NCBI GenBank assembly: GCA_034440575.1
Contig: JAOTOL010001348.1
Span: 476,001-540,000, forward strand
Source: Imbricaverruca yamaguchii
Taxonomy: Eukaryota; Arthropoda; Thecostraca; Neoverrucidae
DNA length: 64,000 nucleotides
Direction: 5' to 3'
The translations under genes were made by a program, and so were the position numbers. Of this stretch, positions 12,125 to 23,949 are shown one piece after another. Each line of letters starts with the position of its first letter. The first letter of the stretch is position 1. The notes under the pieces were generated by a model. The model worked only from the letters and a program-made list of their open reading frames with translations, made no database searches and was not told the DNA's origin.

Positions 12125-12510
12125 GACCAATTTCTGAATGTGTCCCCTAGTGCTACCGGACAGTCCTTCCCATAGGAACAGTCCTACGACCGACCCAGAT
12201 GTTTAACATCGCACCGGGTGTAGGGCCTTGCAAGTGACAAGCAACAATTTGGGGCATTTGCGACCTGTTCAAGGACGTCTAAATTTCGATGCTGTAGTGG
12301 AAATAAACTTAGGTTCAACTGTTCCTTCAAACCCCCTGACGCTAGGACGTATGTTTCCGCTTAGCATAGATTCGATTCCACAATTTGCTTCAAATCTAGA
12401 AAAGGCAATGTTCCCTTTTGAGAGAAATGCGATGGTTTCGTGTAGCACACGTTGACCAATAATTTGATGACTTGAGCCGTGTATATATCACTGCAATCGT
12501 TCGCCATGGT
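12125..12510. repeat. Dispersed repeat D, copy 2
   Basis: Second copy, same orientation, of the repeat at 9495-9905. The collinear blocks (CATCGCACC, GCAACAATT, CTGACGCTA, TATATATC) show base differences and small indels. No target duplications could be assigned. Confidence 0.65.
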
Positions 12511-13778
12511 ACGCATAGAAGACAACACGACACTGTTTCATCCCGGATGACTGAGAGGACATTGTGGAGCAGCGAGTTCAAGCTGAAGTTGACAAGTCCT
12601 GTGCAAGGCTTGATGTACATGCATCTTTATCCCCGGCAATTTAAATATTGCTCTCACGTTTCACGTTCCTGCCAAAGGTATTTCACAGGAAGTGTGGCGT
12701 CGGAGATGTCAGACACGCACACAGGTCATACAGGTCAAACGTGAACAGAGAACTTAAACCCCAGCGGCAGGCTATCAAATGCACTGCATAGTGAGACGGA
12801 AGCGACGTCTGGATTAGTGGTAATTCATCCAGACGCCACGCGCATGTGTGCACGGCAATCTGGAATGATGCGTGGAGGCTGATCTGGAATCAGGGAATCT
12901 GAAATCTGGAATGATCTAACGAATATAACCTTGATACAAGCCGTGCACGTGCAGCTCCTTGTATTTCCACAATTTCTCGCGCCACAGAGGTCGGATAACG
13001 ACTGCTATTGGACCAAATACCAGCGGTCATGAGGTGACCACTGGCAATGCTAGAAAGCATGCAGTGACCAGTTTGATGTTCAGAATTCGAACTGGCTGTG
13101 TTACGGAAGGTCTCAGCACCCCACCCCCTCCTCACCCCAATAGTATGTCGCATGGTCTGTGGGTTGAGCTTCGTTGGATAATTTTGACCACCGATCGTCG
13201 ATCTATGACTCACTGTCACATCACAGCCCGACTAGCACACTCTGAGCATATTAGCGCCACGCTTCTTCGTCATTTTCTCTCCTTTATTTCTTACGTATTC
13301 CTGTTGGTAGGGAGTAAGTGTGGAACTCCAAAACCTAGCAGGCTTCGCATTTACATCTTCAACTTCAATTCAATGTCAATCAGAAACAAATCGCAAACTT
13401 GCGTGTTCTTCATACAGCCGGAAATACCTCAAGATATCAGGATGGCACGGACTGTCAATTTTGTAATGCAACGCCTCCGTTTCGACAGAACTTCGATATT
13501 TCGTTATTTTGGTGTCGTTCGGTGCAATTCTGTATTTCGTGTCGTAAGCCATAAGATCAAGCAAATGGAGAATTAGGCTAACCTCGTTCCGCATCGGAAT
13601 TGTATGTAATGCATCAGTCCGAATAAAAACACAATTACCAGAATGTTCAGTAGCATAATTAAATGACTACTGATGAATCGACACCATGAGCATATAAGTT
13701 CCAACCGGATCCATTGGTCACGATTGGCAAAATCGGGCCAATGAACTTTGCAGCCAATTTTCAAAATTTATGGGTGAG
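12511..13778. other. Unassigned unique sequence
   Basis: Contains a 205-codon open frame at 12959-13576 (+) and shorter frames. The product is not recognisable, shows no signal peptide, domain or splice logic, and is probably chance. Confidence 0.4.
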
Positions 13779-13830
13779 GCTTATTTCACTGCTTGACAAT
13801 GCTTGTCAAGCAGACAAAGCTTATTTCACT
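13779..13830. repeat. 12-bp direct repeat flanking a 28-bp hairpin segment
   Basis: GCTTATTTCACT occurs at 13779-13790 and again at 13819-13830. The segment between contributes to a perfect 10-bp inverted repeat, CTGCTTGACA (13789-13798) and TGTCAAGCAG (13804-13813). The layout resembles a small insertion or excision footprint with duplicated target. Confidence 0.6.
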
Positions 13831-13871
13831 TTTCACCTCAGCGTGATATTTCCATAACAAAAATAAGCTAT

Positions 13872-13904
13872 ACGCTATGTAAATATGCGTCGTTTACATA
13901 GCGT
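13872..13904. repeat. Perfect 12-bp inverted repeat
   Basis: ACGCTATGTAAA (13872-13883) and TTTACATAGCGT (13893-13904) are exact reverse complements separated by 9 bases. It could form a hairpin; function unknown. Confidence 0.75.
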
Positions 13905-14051
13905 CACAAAAAAACTCGTAGTGCCTGAACCAGGACAACATAACCACTTGTCTATAACTTGAAAACCACAAATACTACTTCTTCCTGCTGGCCTAGCCCT
14001 TGTGTCGATCACCACAAGTCGCCACGTTGGCGCGAAGGCGGCCGGCTGAGG

Positions 14052-14105
14052 GTTGTGTACCGTTATGTACCGTTGTGTACTGTTGTGTACCGTTGTGTAC
14101 CGACG
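14052..14105. repeat. 11-bp short tandem repeat
   Basis: About five units of TGTGTACCGTT with single-base changes. Confidence 0.85.
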
Positions 14106-14766
14106 CAGACAGGCCAAGCTGTGCCTGTGGTTTGCCGCAACATCCCATGGAGATCGTCTTTGCGATGTCTGATGAGAACTTTCTACAACAGCTAGAGCGC
14201 GTAACACCAACCATTCAGCAAGCTTACTCCGCCGCTGGCCAAAGAGCACAGGTTCCGGCAAAGGCATATCCCCAATAATTCGGAGATGTAGCATTGCGTC
14301 TGTCGAAATTGCATAAACCGAGTTGTGGCCACGCAAAGCTGGTCATATCGTAAAGCTCACCATTTCCATGCGTAAGTATCCCATCTAATCATTCCCACAT
14401 CTCGGAACGCCTGTCCAAAACGCACCACTCACCGCCTTGAGCTGAATGCGTAGCACAGGAAACTAAAACCATACTGTTGAGATGTTTGAAATCGTACGAA
14501 AAGAGTGGTCTTTGTTGGAGGTTCAGGCAGGTTATCATTGGGAAGAAATTCATGACGATTTTCTTGGGATTGTTCATCAACAATTCCATTTGCATGGCTC
14601 CAGTCAAATTTCCTGCATTCCACGGTCCCATCTATGTTATTCCCTCGATAAGGCAGTGTGGGTGACCTCTTCATGTCAAGGTCAACGACATAAATGTACA
14701 CTATTGCGCTTTTCTCAAGCAACTGGAATGAGAGAGCTTCCAATAGCTATCGAGTGCCCGCCATAA
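14106..14766. other. Unassigned sequence, probable receptor intron
   Basis: No gene recognised. If the receptor exon at 15265-15721 is real, everything below 15264 belongs to its next intron or to intergenic DNA, because no following receptor exon is visible. Confidence 0.35.
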
Positions 14767-15235
14767 CCCACCTGCCCGGCGCACAACTATTGGCATCAAT
14801 CCCACCCCATCCACTACCAATCCCAGCCCCCTACCGCACAACTATTGGCATCAATCCCCCCACCCCATCCACTACCAATCCCAGCCCCCTACCACACAAC
14901 TATTGGCATCAATCCCAGCCCATCCACTACCAATCCCAGCCCCCTACCGCACAACTATTGGCATCAATCCCACCCCATCCACTACCAATCCCAGCCCCCT
15001 ACCGCACAACTATTGGCATCAATCCCACCCCATCCACTACCAATCCCAGCTCCCTACCGCACAACTATTGGCATCAATCCCATCCCATCCACTACCAATC
15101 CCAACCCCCTACCGCACAACTATTGGCATCAATCCCACCCCATCCACTACCAATCCCAGCCCCCTACCGCACAACTATTGGCATCAATCCCACCCCATCC
15201 ACTACCAATCCCAGCCCCCTACCGCACAACTCAGA
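14767..15235. repeat. 55-bp minisatellite (8-9 copies)
   Basis: Units of 55 bp with the core ACAACTATTGGCATCAATCC and ACTACCAATCCCAGCCCC. It ends about 30 bp from the splice donor of the receptor exon, so it would lie in that intron. The plus-strand proline-rich frames across it are repeat artefacts. Confidence 0.92.
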
Positions 15236-15264
15236 ATACGCCACTCAGAGCATGATGTACTTAC

Positions 15265-15721
15265 GGAAGTACATGTTGCTGATGAGGGTGGCCGGCAAGC
15301 AGAAGACCACCACCAGAATATCTGCCACCGCCAGGTTGGCGATGAAGTAGTTGGCGGCACTGCGCATGCGCGGGCAGCGCCACACGACCGCCACCACGCA
15401 GGAGTTGCCGAGCAGGCCCACCACGAACACGGTGAAGTAGGCGGCGCACAGCACGGCGCTCACGGTCAAGTCGTGCCTCATCATGTCGCCGATAGGTGGC
15501 GGGCCCGTGCTGCCGCTGGTCAGCGTGGCCGTGACGGCCGACGTCATGATGACGTCGCCGGTGACGTTGATGGTGTCCGTGAGCGGGTCAAAGTGCGGTC
15601 GCCAGTCGCGGCCCCGGTACTGGATGGCTTCGCTGCGCACGTCAGCCGCGAGCGCCAGGCTGTTGTTCCAGATTGTTGCCATGGCGACGAGTCGAGCTGA
15701 ACCTTCAGAGCCGCTCTCGTC
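15265..15721 (-). CDS. Neuropeptide GPCR, first coding exon (SIFamide/NPFF receptor-like), partial
   Basis: A single exon on the minus strand. The likely start is ATG at 15682, giving [14 protein letters not shown] and so on. The N-terminal extracellular stretch holds two N-glycosylation sequons (NNS, NVT) and no signal peptide. TM1 carries the class A GN signature ([15 protein letters not shown]) and TM2 the LAVAD signature ([17 protein letters not shown]). The exon ends in phase 1 at 15265, directly followed by a consensus donor GTAAGT at 15264-15259. An acceptor TCTTTTCACAG lies just upstream, with AG at 15723-15722, implying an intron in the 5' UTR. The TM2 wording is closest, from memory, to SIFamide and related RFamide-type receptors; an orexin or allatotropin-like receptor is possible. 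TM3-TM7 are not found downstream in the window, so the next intron exceeds 15 kb or the locus is partial. Confidence 0.8.
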
Positions 15722-16660
15722 CTGTGAAAAGACAGCGATTTTACAATCGGTGCCGGGGTATTTATGAAGCCCTGGGGTCATTCTAGGGTAATGGGTAGTT
15801 CCAGAGATGTACGGTACAAAATCGTCTGTACTATTACTGTCGATGTGGCATGGCCTTGAGGACCAGCGCTGCTTTCGCGACCAGCCCACCAATCACTAGA
15901 TGGTCGCTTGTTCGCTGCTGCCGGCAATGATGTTGCTGGGAGTGGACGACTTCGGCGTCGATGTCTCGGAGATCCAAGGAACACGCTGATACTGAGGAAT
16001 GCCCACCGATACCCTGTGTATTTTCTGAGCGTTAGCAAGTGACGTTAAGTTGCTGATATGCAGATGTTCGCAATTTATATTTCCAACTTGCATTCGCCAT
16101 TGATGTTTGCATTAATTATGTGTTTTATGGATCAGCTTAGCGTTTAAAATTCCAATCCGCCATGTTCCCCGCCATAAGGTAACTTGATACCGGCATTACA
16201 AACGACATGTGGTACAAATTGTCGGTGAAGCATAACCAGTTGGTGCGGGATTCATATACCTAATCTTTTCATGTGTCTATATGTGCTGCTTGCTGATGTC
16301 AGCTGTGCACAATACTTAAATTGAGCACTCACTAAGAACGATAACGATCAACCCACACACTTGTACGGAATAATTGCCATTATTTATCGTCGGATGTGGT
16401 CCATTTGCTTTTTTCGGGAGGATGTGAATGAAAATAGTTTCATCTTTCTTACAGAACCATTTGTTGATCTTTTAAGCCGTCCTATGGTAACTAGTTGCAA
16501 TTTTCGTTGGGTATTTGACTTGCGGTATCGCGTCCAAGCAATCACCTAACGCTTTGCAAGTAGGTCTGATATTCCCTTTAGCATGGAAGGTACATTAATA
16601 ATAAGAAGACAACCTGAATTTCCCCATCCCTGGTGTCTAAAGCCGGTCAGCTGTTTCGCA
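15683..16660. other. 5' side of the receptor gene (5' UTR and intron, no other gene seen)
   Basis: Holds the short exonic stretch 15683-15721 before the start codon, the acceptor, and then unassigned sequence. An alternative in-frame start would need readthrough upstream of the acceptor and is less likely. No core promoter could be assigned with confidence. Confidence 0.4.
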
Positions 16661-16664
16661 CAAT

Positions 16665-17400
16665 GGGCACCAAGTAAGGGGTAGGCCATGGGCACCAAGT
16701 AAAGGGTAGGCCATGGGCACCAAGTAAGGGGCAGGCAATGGGAACCAAGTAAGGGGTAGGCAATGGGCACCAAGTAAAGGGTAGGACATGGGCACCAAGT
16801 AAGGGGCAGGCAATGGGCACCAAGTAAGGGGTAGGACATGGGCACCAAGTAAGGGGCAGGCATGCCAAGGGGGTGGGACATGGGCACCAAGTAAGGGGCA
16901 GGTAATGGGCACCAAGTAGGGGTAGGCCATGGGCCCAAGTAAGGGGCAGGCAATGGGCACCAAGTAAGGGGTAGGCCATGGGCACCAAGTAAGGGGCAGG
17001 CAATGGGCACCAAGTAAGGGGTAGGCCATGGGCACCAAGTAAGGGGCAGGCCATGGGCACCAAGTAAGGGGTAGGCCATGGGCACCAAGTAAGGGGCAGG
17101 CAATGGGCACCAAGTAAGGGGTAGGCCATGGGCACCAAGTAAGGGGCAGGCAATGGGCACCAAGTAAGGGGTAGGCCATGGGCACCAAGTAAGGGGTAGG
17201 CCATGAGCACCAAGTAAGGGGCAGGCCATGGGCACCAAGTAAGGGGCAGGCCATGGGCACCAAGTAAGGGGTAGGCAATGGGCACCAAGTAAGGGGTAGG
17301 CAATGGGCACCAAGTAAGGGGCAGGCCATGGGCACCAAGTAAGGGGCAGGCAATGGGTACCAAGTAAAGGGTAGGACATGGGCACCAAGTAAGGGGTAGG
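16665..17400. repeat. 25-bp minisatellite, block 1 (about 29 copies)
   Basis: Units GGGCACCAAGTAAGGGGCAG plus GCAAT or GCCAT, 25 bp each. The same family continues at 18286-19732 after about 880 bp of unrelated sequence. All three minus frames are open because neither unit nor variants contain a stop, giving false proline/leucine-rich proteins. Confidence 0.95.
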
Positions 17401-17985
17401 CAGTGTGAAATTTTTCAAGAAAATGGGTGGAAAATACCACCTAATGGAAGTTCAATCGACCTCCCTGTCTATGGCTTTTGTGACATCCTTGCTTACTAGC
17501 TGCTGATTATGAAGCCAACATGAACTCAACTGAAGACATCCTGATGCCCTTCAACAATTCAAATATGCCATAGTTGGGGTGCACCAATGACCTCTGATCA
17601 GGAAATCTGAAACCGTATCACAGAGCCTCTTCTGTTTCAGATGGTCTACCCAGTATCCTGAAACCCGGTATCATCCAGCACTCCTTAAGTCCTTATTCAG
17701 CAAGTAATGAAGCCCTGCATTGAAAACAATATGCAGGCGTATCAAAGTTGCTCAGTGATAAATTATTCCACCTTCTGAATATACCACTTCCTGAACACTC
17801 AATCGACATCATTCTCTAAGAAGTATCAGCATCCTGCTCATTGATATGAAGTATTTATATCTCCTTTGTAACAGTATCTCGTTTATAAATAGCATGTGCA
17901 TGCCCTCAATATGGAATGTTACACGAACATTTTGCAATGCAATTTCGGGTAAAGGGATGACCTATGTGATATGGGATACAATACA
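17401..17985. other. Unique sequence between the two 25-bp repeat blocks
   Basis: AT-richer than the flanking arrays, no gene recognised. It either separated one original array by insertion or deletion, or the two blocks expanded independently from diverged seeds. Confidence 0.45.
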
Positions 17986-17996
17986 AGTTCATCATA

Positions 17997-18054
17997 CGGG
18001 CGCTGTATGACCGAAGCAGTCGATGCGCCCCTAAGCCCAAATAACCAACCAACT
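17997..18054 (+). mobile_element. Hairpin mini-retroposon, copy 2 (58 bp)
   Basis: Best-preserved copy. Starts CGGGCGCTGTATGACC, closes the stem with GCGCCC, and ends AAATAACCAACCAACT. It is bracketed by a perfect 11-bp target duplication AGTTCATCATA at 17986-17996 and 18055-18065. No tRNA head or coding sequence is present, so the insertion consists of hairpin plus tail only. Confidence 0.88.
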
Positions 18055-18065
18055 AGTTCATCATA

Positions 18066-18285
18066 GTTATTATTCTCCTTATGCCGAATACATCTTTTCT
18101 TAAATTATGAATCTTAAAACAAATGATAAAGGTCCAGTCATGATCACCTACACCATGAACTCAAATTTTAGTCTGAATGACATCAACATTTTAAATTACG
18201 CTAATTACATGTCAAATTTCGACATCCTGCTATGCTCATTTCGACATCTCACACCTAATGAAAAAACAATATTTTAACCCTGGGG
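18066..18285. other. Unassigned AT-rich spacer
   Basis: AT-rich unique sequence up to the second 25-bp array; nothing recognised. Confidence 0.45.
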
Positions 18286-19732
18286 GTAGGCAATGGGCAC
18301 CAAGTAAGGGGCAGGCCATGGGCACCAAGTAAGGGGCAGGCCATGGGCACCAAGTAAGGGGCAGGCCATGGGCACCAAGTAAGGGGCAGGCAATGGGCAC
18401 CAAGTAAGGGGCAGGCAATGGGCACCAAGTAAGGGGCAGGCCATGGGCACCAAGTAAGGGGCAGGCCATGGGCACCAAGTAAGGGGCAGGCAATGGGAAC
18501 CAAGTAAGGGGCAGGCAATGGGAACCAAGTAAGGGGTAGGACATGGGCACCAAGTAAGGGGCAGGCCATGGGCACCAAGTAAGGGGCAGGCAATGGGAAC
18601 CAAGTAAGGGGTAGGACATGGGCACCAAGTAAGGGGTAGGCAATGGGCACCAAGTAAGGGGCAGGCAATGGGCACCAAGTAAGGGGCAGGCCATGGGCAC
18701 CAAGTAAGGGGCAGGCAATGGGAACCAAGTAAGGGGCAGGCAATGGGCACCAAGTAAGGGGTAGGCCATGGGCACCAAGTAAGGGGCAGGCCATGGGCAC
18801 CAAGTAAGGGGCAGGCAATGGGAACCAAGTAAGGGGTAGGACATGGGCACCAGTAAGGGGCAGGCCATGGGCACCAAGTAAGGGGCAGGCAATGGGAACC
18901 AAGTAAGGGGTAGGACATGGGCACCAGTAAGGGGTAGGCAATGGGCACCAGTAGGGGCGGCAATGGGCACCAGTAAGGGGCAGGCCATGGGCCCAGTAGG
19001 GGCAGGCCATGGGCACCAGTAAGGGGCGGCAATGGGAACCAGTAAGGGGTAGGACATGGGCACCAAGTAAGGGGTAGGCAATGGGCACCAAGTAAGGGGC
19101 AGGCAATGGGCACCAAGTAAGGGGTAGGCAATGGGCACCAAGTAAGGGGTAGGCAATGGGCACCAAGTAAGGGGCAGGCAATGGGCACCAAGTAAGGGGC
19201 AGGCCATGGGCACCAAGTAAGGGGCAGGCCATGGGCACCAAGTAAGGGGCAGGCAATGGGAACCAAGTAAGGGGTAGGACATGGGCACCAAGTAAGGGGT
19301 AGGCAATGGGCACCAAGTAAGGGGCAGGCAATGGGCACCAAGTAAGGGGTAGGCAATGGGCACCAAGTAGGGGCTGGCCATGGGCACCAAGTAAGGGGCA
19401 GGCCATGGGCACCAAGTAAGGGGCAGGCAATGGGCACCAAGTAAGGGGCAGGCAATGGGAACCAAGTAGGGGTAGGCATGGGCACCAAGTAAGGGGTAGG
19501 CAATGGGCACCAAGTAAGGGGCAGGCAATGGGCACCAAGTAAGGGGCAGGCCATGGGCACCAAGTAAGGGGCAGGCCATGGGCACCAAGTAAGGGGCAGG
19601 CAATGGGAACCAAGTAAGGGGCAGGCCATGGGCACCAAGTAAGGGGTAGGCAATGGGCACCAAGTAAGGGGTAGGACATGGGCACCAAGTAAGGGGTAGG
19701 CCATGGGCACCAAGTAAGGGGTAGGCCATGAA
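18286..19732. repeat. 25-bp minisatellite, block 2 (about 58 copies)
   Basis: Same unit as block 1. A patch at about 18850-19060 has many one-base losses (CCAGTAAGG for CCAAGTAAGG, GGGCGG for GGGCAGG), unlike the clean units on either side. Minus-strand open frames of about 490-550 codons are artefacts of this array. Confidence 0.95.
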
Positions 19733-20944
19733 CAGCGTTTGACGTATCGCACGGGGTGCTTTGTATTGCTAGACTGCTAAATGTCAGCAATTGGTGAACA
19801 CTACAAAACGCCCCCGCTTCCGCCATTTTGTCAATATGAGCGCCTCTGCCCTGCTGAAATATACGTGCTGGATGTGTGGGAGTCCAGTGGAGCTTCAGGA
19901 CCAATGTAGGCTGACATGAATGAAAGCTGAAAAGGACAGAAGATAATCCTCGTCAAAAGATGCATTATTTCGCTACTGCTACGTTTAGTTTTTTTTTCAC
20001 ATACGGATATAAAACCTGTCACAACGTGGATACAACTTGTTACAGCGTGAAACAATCTTTCACAAGAAGCAAGCAAATCTTGTGAGACATTTTTTTGTGT
20101 TCTGTTCGGCGAGGAAGCCGGCCATGACAGTCGCCACACCTCGTAGGGACGAGGGACGAGGCCAGAACCAGAGACCAGAACGTTCTCAATGGGCCGCGCC
20201 ACGACCTGCTGAGAAATGTTGCGTGCGAAGGTGCGCCTCAGTTGCTGTTTGCAACTGCCGGTCGAGAAGCAGCCATGCCATTTTGTCATCCTCAGCTGCC
20301 AAGCAAGCAATCCACGATGCAAACTCACCAGCGGCCATATTTTGATCCACTTAAAATTGAGACTGCCAAAGCCTTGTACTTCCAAAGAAGCTGTCAGCTC
20401 TGAATTTACGCCGAAGGATTTACCCACCAATCCGTTCCGCGTGGCTGAGTGGATGATAGCCAAGTCATTCTTTCCGGTAAAATTATTACTTAGTTGGCAT
20501 CGTCACTCTGCCTTCCTCCGGCCAGTCCTTGATCTAGAATCATTTTGCGATATTTCGCGGATTTATGAGACAAAATATGGGGGCGCTGACCATCTTGGAA
20601 ATCCTGCCTAGATTTGCTTCACGAGCCCATCCTGTATTGAAGCGGTCATGCAAGGTCCATTGTGTACTCTGTTGTATATCTACGGCGAGTGAGGAGGGAA
20701 TCACGGACATCGTTTTTTTCTGCCCGCAAATACGCGTTCGATGCAAATACCTAGCAGAAGGAGAGTAAAGCCGGCTGAATTTGCACAGCTCACTACTGTA
20801 CCGACGGTCGGTATGTCGTCTGGTATGACTTGGCATCATGCCAGCACGAGAGGATCATCGAGTAGTTGCTGAGACTATTCACTGAAGACACTGTCGTGTT
20901 CCTCACAGCAGCACACGACGACGCACCGTCACAAAATCCACAAC
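19733..20944. other. Unassigned region with a 210-codon minus frame
   Basis: An open frame at 19831-20463 (-) gives a 210-residue product with several Cys and Trp residues but no family signature I can name. It overlaps plus-strand frames of similar quality. Probably chance, or a decayed element. Confidence 0.35.
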
Positions 20945-21135
20945 CTCGTCACCTCACCACAGCTACCGCATATGCCACAAATACCTCACACACCACAAAT
21001 ACCGCAGATGCAATAGATACAACAAACACCAAAAACACCATAGACACCATAGAGGTAATGCAGATACCACAGACACGGCAGGCACTGCAGATTCCGCAGA
21101 TACCACACATACCGCAGATACAATGGAATCCATAG
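20945..21135. repeat. Degenerate ACCACAAATACC short tandem repeat
   Basis: Irregular 9-12 bp units of the ACCRCAGATACC type over about 190 bp. Confidence 0.75.
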
Positions 21136-21636
21136 ACACCACAATGCCGCAGATACCGCTTATAACACACTGTCTTCTCGTAGTACCCCGTAATATGAAG
21201 AAAATCATGCTTGCGTCACGTGATTCGTTCACATTCTCATAGAGCTGGGTTTTCGTGTTTAAAAATAAAGGAATGTTTGGTTATTATCTGAGCCGCAGGT
21301 GGCAGATGAAGCAGGGCCATTGTCGAGCCAGCCGCGCCGACGCCAACCTGCGGCACGTGACGACACAGAGTGACGTCAGGGCAGATGGGACGGGGCAGCA
21401 AGCCGCACGGCTTCGTGTCACGGCTCATTTCCGTTCGGATATTTTGGAGGTCCTCCTCGGTGCTAATGCCCAGGCTGGTAAACGGTCTGGTCACCGTCTG
21501 TCGGCACCATTCCAGGTGGGACGCGTACGCACTGTGCCTGGCAACAGTGCAACTCTCTATATACTACATAGATGGTTGTCGTAGAGATAATGTTTTGAAT
21601 CTTTTCACGTCCCTAATGTGCGCGGTTGCAAGAGAG
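21136..21636. other. Unassigned flank of the TTAA element
   Basis: Unique sequence up to the end of the piggyBac-like element copy 1. Overlapping frames on both strands are unrecognised. Confidence 0.4.
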
Positions 21637-21640
21637 CTAA

Positions 21641-22397
21641 TCCGCGCCATCTCGGAGGGGGTCTTCAATCGTCCGCCCGTAAGGTTTTCGGCGAATAATG
21701 AAAGAACGGCGCGCGGCAGCGCGAAATTTGACATACCTTTTCCCACAATTTGGAATTTGTCAAAATTGTGAAGACAGATCATCTATGGTTAAAGAGTTAG
21801 TCTATGTCGTGAGGTAACCTTCAAAAAAGTTCAACTAGTCGTCACGCTCTAACGGATGCAGATATTTTAATGAAGCTTTCAGCGTTGGCTTATCTTCAGG
21901 GGTGCAACAAAACGCACTAGAGGCATTTTTAATTTGTCCAATTTTGATCACTTGTGAGTTTTGCATATTTGCCCATTGTAGTTCAATCGAAGTTTCTGGA
22001 TAAAGTAAGCATTTTTATTGGAACAAGTTGACTTCGAATAACGTTTCTCGGTCCGCTCTATCCATTAGAAATGGAAAATTAAAGGAAACGAAAACTCACA
22101 ATTTTGAAGTAAATTTGTTTTCAATTGATTTTGGGGTGACCAAAAATTGTATGGGCCTGGTCAATTTCACTTTCCTCTTCGGATTCCAAATAATGTTTTT
22201 CCTTAATCTCCCCAAAATGAACTCCCCACAGCCAAAAACATGACGTAAGTCGTGAAAACCTAGGCACCCTAGTGACGTCACTTTTGGGTGAAAATTGTGG
22301 GTGGTGTCGGGCCCTACTCGTCGAGAACTTTCCAATGACACCTCTTTCGTTTTCGTGCGACGCTTAGTTTGGAGATTAGATGCGGGGTTGGGACGGG
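21641..22397 (-). mobile_element. piggyBac-like non-autonomous DNA element, copy 1
   Basis: About 757 bp, minus orientation relative to copies 2 and 3. One end reads GGG-TTAA (TTAA at 22398-22401), the other CTAA-TCC at 21637-21643, a one-base decay of TTAA-CCC. Internal blocks shared with 29168-29952 include the GAAAGAACGGC block, CGTCACGCTCTAACGGAT and GATGGCGCGG. No transposase frame is present. Confidence 0.75.
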
Positions 22398-22401
22398 TTA
22401 A

Positions 22402-23949
22402 TAGCTAAAATGTTGGAACACCTCGCAGTCGTGCAGACGTGAACACTGGGAAGCGCGAGCAACAGCAAGACCACTCTGGACGGACCCGCACCTAACCTGG
22501 TGGGCAGACATACGCATCCAGGCAGGGGCGAATCCAGCGAGTTTCATGGGGGAGTGCCTGTAAGTGCGCGATTTCCTCGAAGGGGGATGCGAGTTTCTCT
22601 GAAGATGGCGCCTTCGGCTGAACATTCGTTCAGTGGGGAGAAGGGGAGTGTACCTGAGCTTCTCCTGCCATTTTCCGGCGAAGGGGTCGCTTTTCTATAG
22701 GACGGCGGGCACGAGCTCTAGGAGTCCCCCACCCTACATACGCTCCTGATACGCGAAGAGTATCTCTTGGTGTGATGTCCGAATTGACGGCCGCACCATT
22801 GCACGAACATATTCCAACTAAAATCAGCATCTTTCGGGAGCCCGTTCCGATCGTCTGCGATCCAATAAAGGGCGAACGATCGCAACTGAACTGTTGACGA
22901 GCCGCACGAGCACACCCGTATCGAGCGCCAACTGTGAACACCAACTATCTGATATGGCAATTGGAGTGACTCAGAGGACAATCAGCCCGTCTTCCTGTCT
23001 GGACATACGATATGATGTTGTCATATATTGCCTTAATGTTTCCGAGTCAGCCATCCTCCAAAAGGATATGAGCATCGAGGGCACTCAGGCCGCGCGCGAT
23101 GGGAGATGGATCTCATGTGTGTGGCCTGGTGCATGTCACATGGGCCAACTGCAGCATCCCTTTACTGCTAACTGCGAGATACTGGAAGGGGATCTTGTAC
23201 GGTTATACACAAATAGTCATCCGTATTTATGCAACGCTATGGCACGGAGGCGTACCATTGCATCCAATATTTATTGCGATAAATGTATGCAATTCCAATG
23301 AGAGAGAGAGAACAGAAGTCCACGGCTGGCATAGAGCCTTAATATGTTTTGTTCACTTGACGGGTCCTTCGGGTGTTGTGATGCTTGTTTAATGAGGCCT
23401 TGTATTCCTCATGCAATTCGCGCCATGGCGGAATAGGACATCTCTGGAGGGCACTTAGAGAGTCCAATTTCTACGTGCGACTCAGTGAAAGATAATGGCT
23501 CGCAGCTGGCTTGTGGGGTAGTTGGATCACCTGGTCAGCGAAGAAGCCCATTTGTGCTGACTGGTTAAAAGCAAGAGACGAACGCCAGCAAGTCCGCCAG
23601 CTAGTGCTCATCGCCTGTGGGATCACATGTTGTCATCCTCCACACTTCAGCAGCGCGTGGTTACTGCTTGCCCTCGCCATCTCGCGCCAAATAGACAGAG
23701 TCGCCATAAAAAATGTAATGTATGTGACAAAAGTCAAATATAATTGCACGATATTTGGTGATATATTTCTACTTCGATCACTGAGTACACCCTGAGACAA
23801 GTCAGGGGAAAAGAAGTACCCCGTGGGTATCGTGGAGTCAGCCGGGCTGTGTACTGAACCTATGCACGAACCTATTTAAACCTATTTAACAGAGCCGCGA
23901 ATATCAGAATGTGGCAAAAGCTTGTACACATATATTTAACCTCCCTATC
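22402..23949. other. Unassigned unique sequence
   Basis: Mixed composition. Short open frames on both strands (for example 22894-23301 +) are unrecognised. I see no RNA gene or tandem repeat. Confidence 0.4.

Noticed and set aside
12959..13576. 205-codon open frame as a gene
   Set aside because: No recognisable domain, no conserved context, and overlapping frames of similar length on the other strand.
16546..19904. Open frames of 240-550 codons on the minus strand rich in Pro, Leu and Trp
   Set aside because: They are the three stop-free frames of the 25-bp repeat. No frame is preferred, and no unique domain, start or splice context exists.
19831..20463. 210-codon minus frame as a zinc-finger (THAP-like) protein
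   Set aside because: Cysteine spacing does not match any finger I can name.
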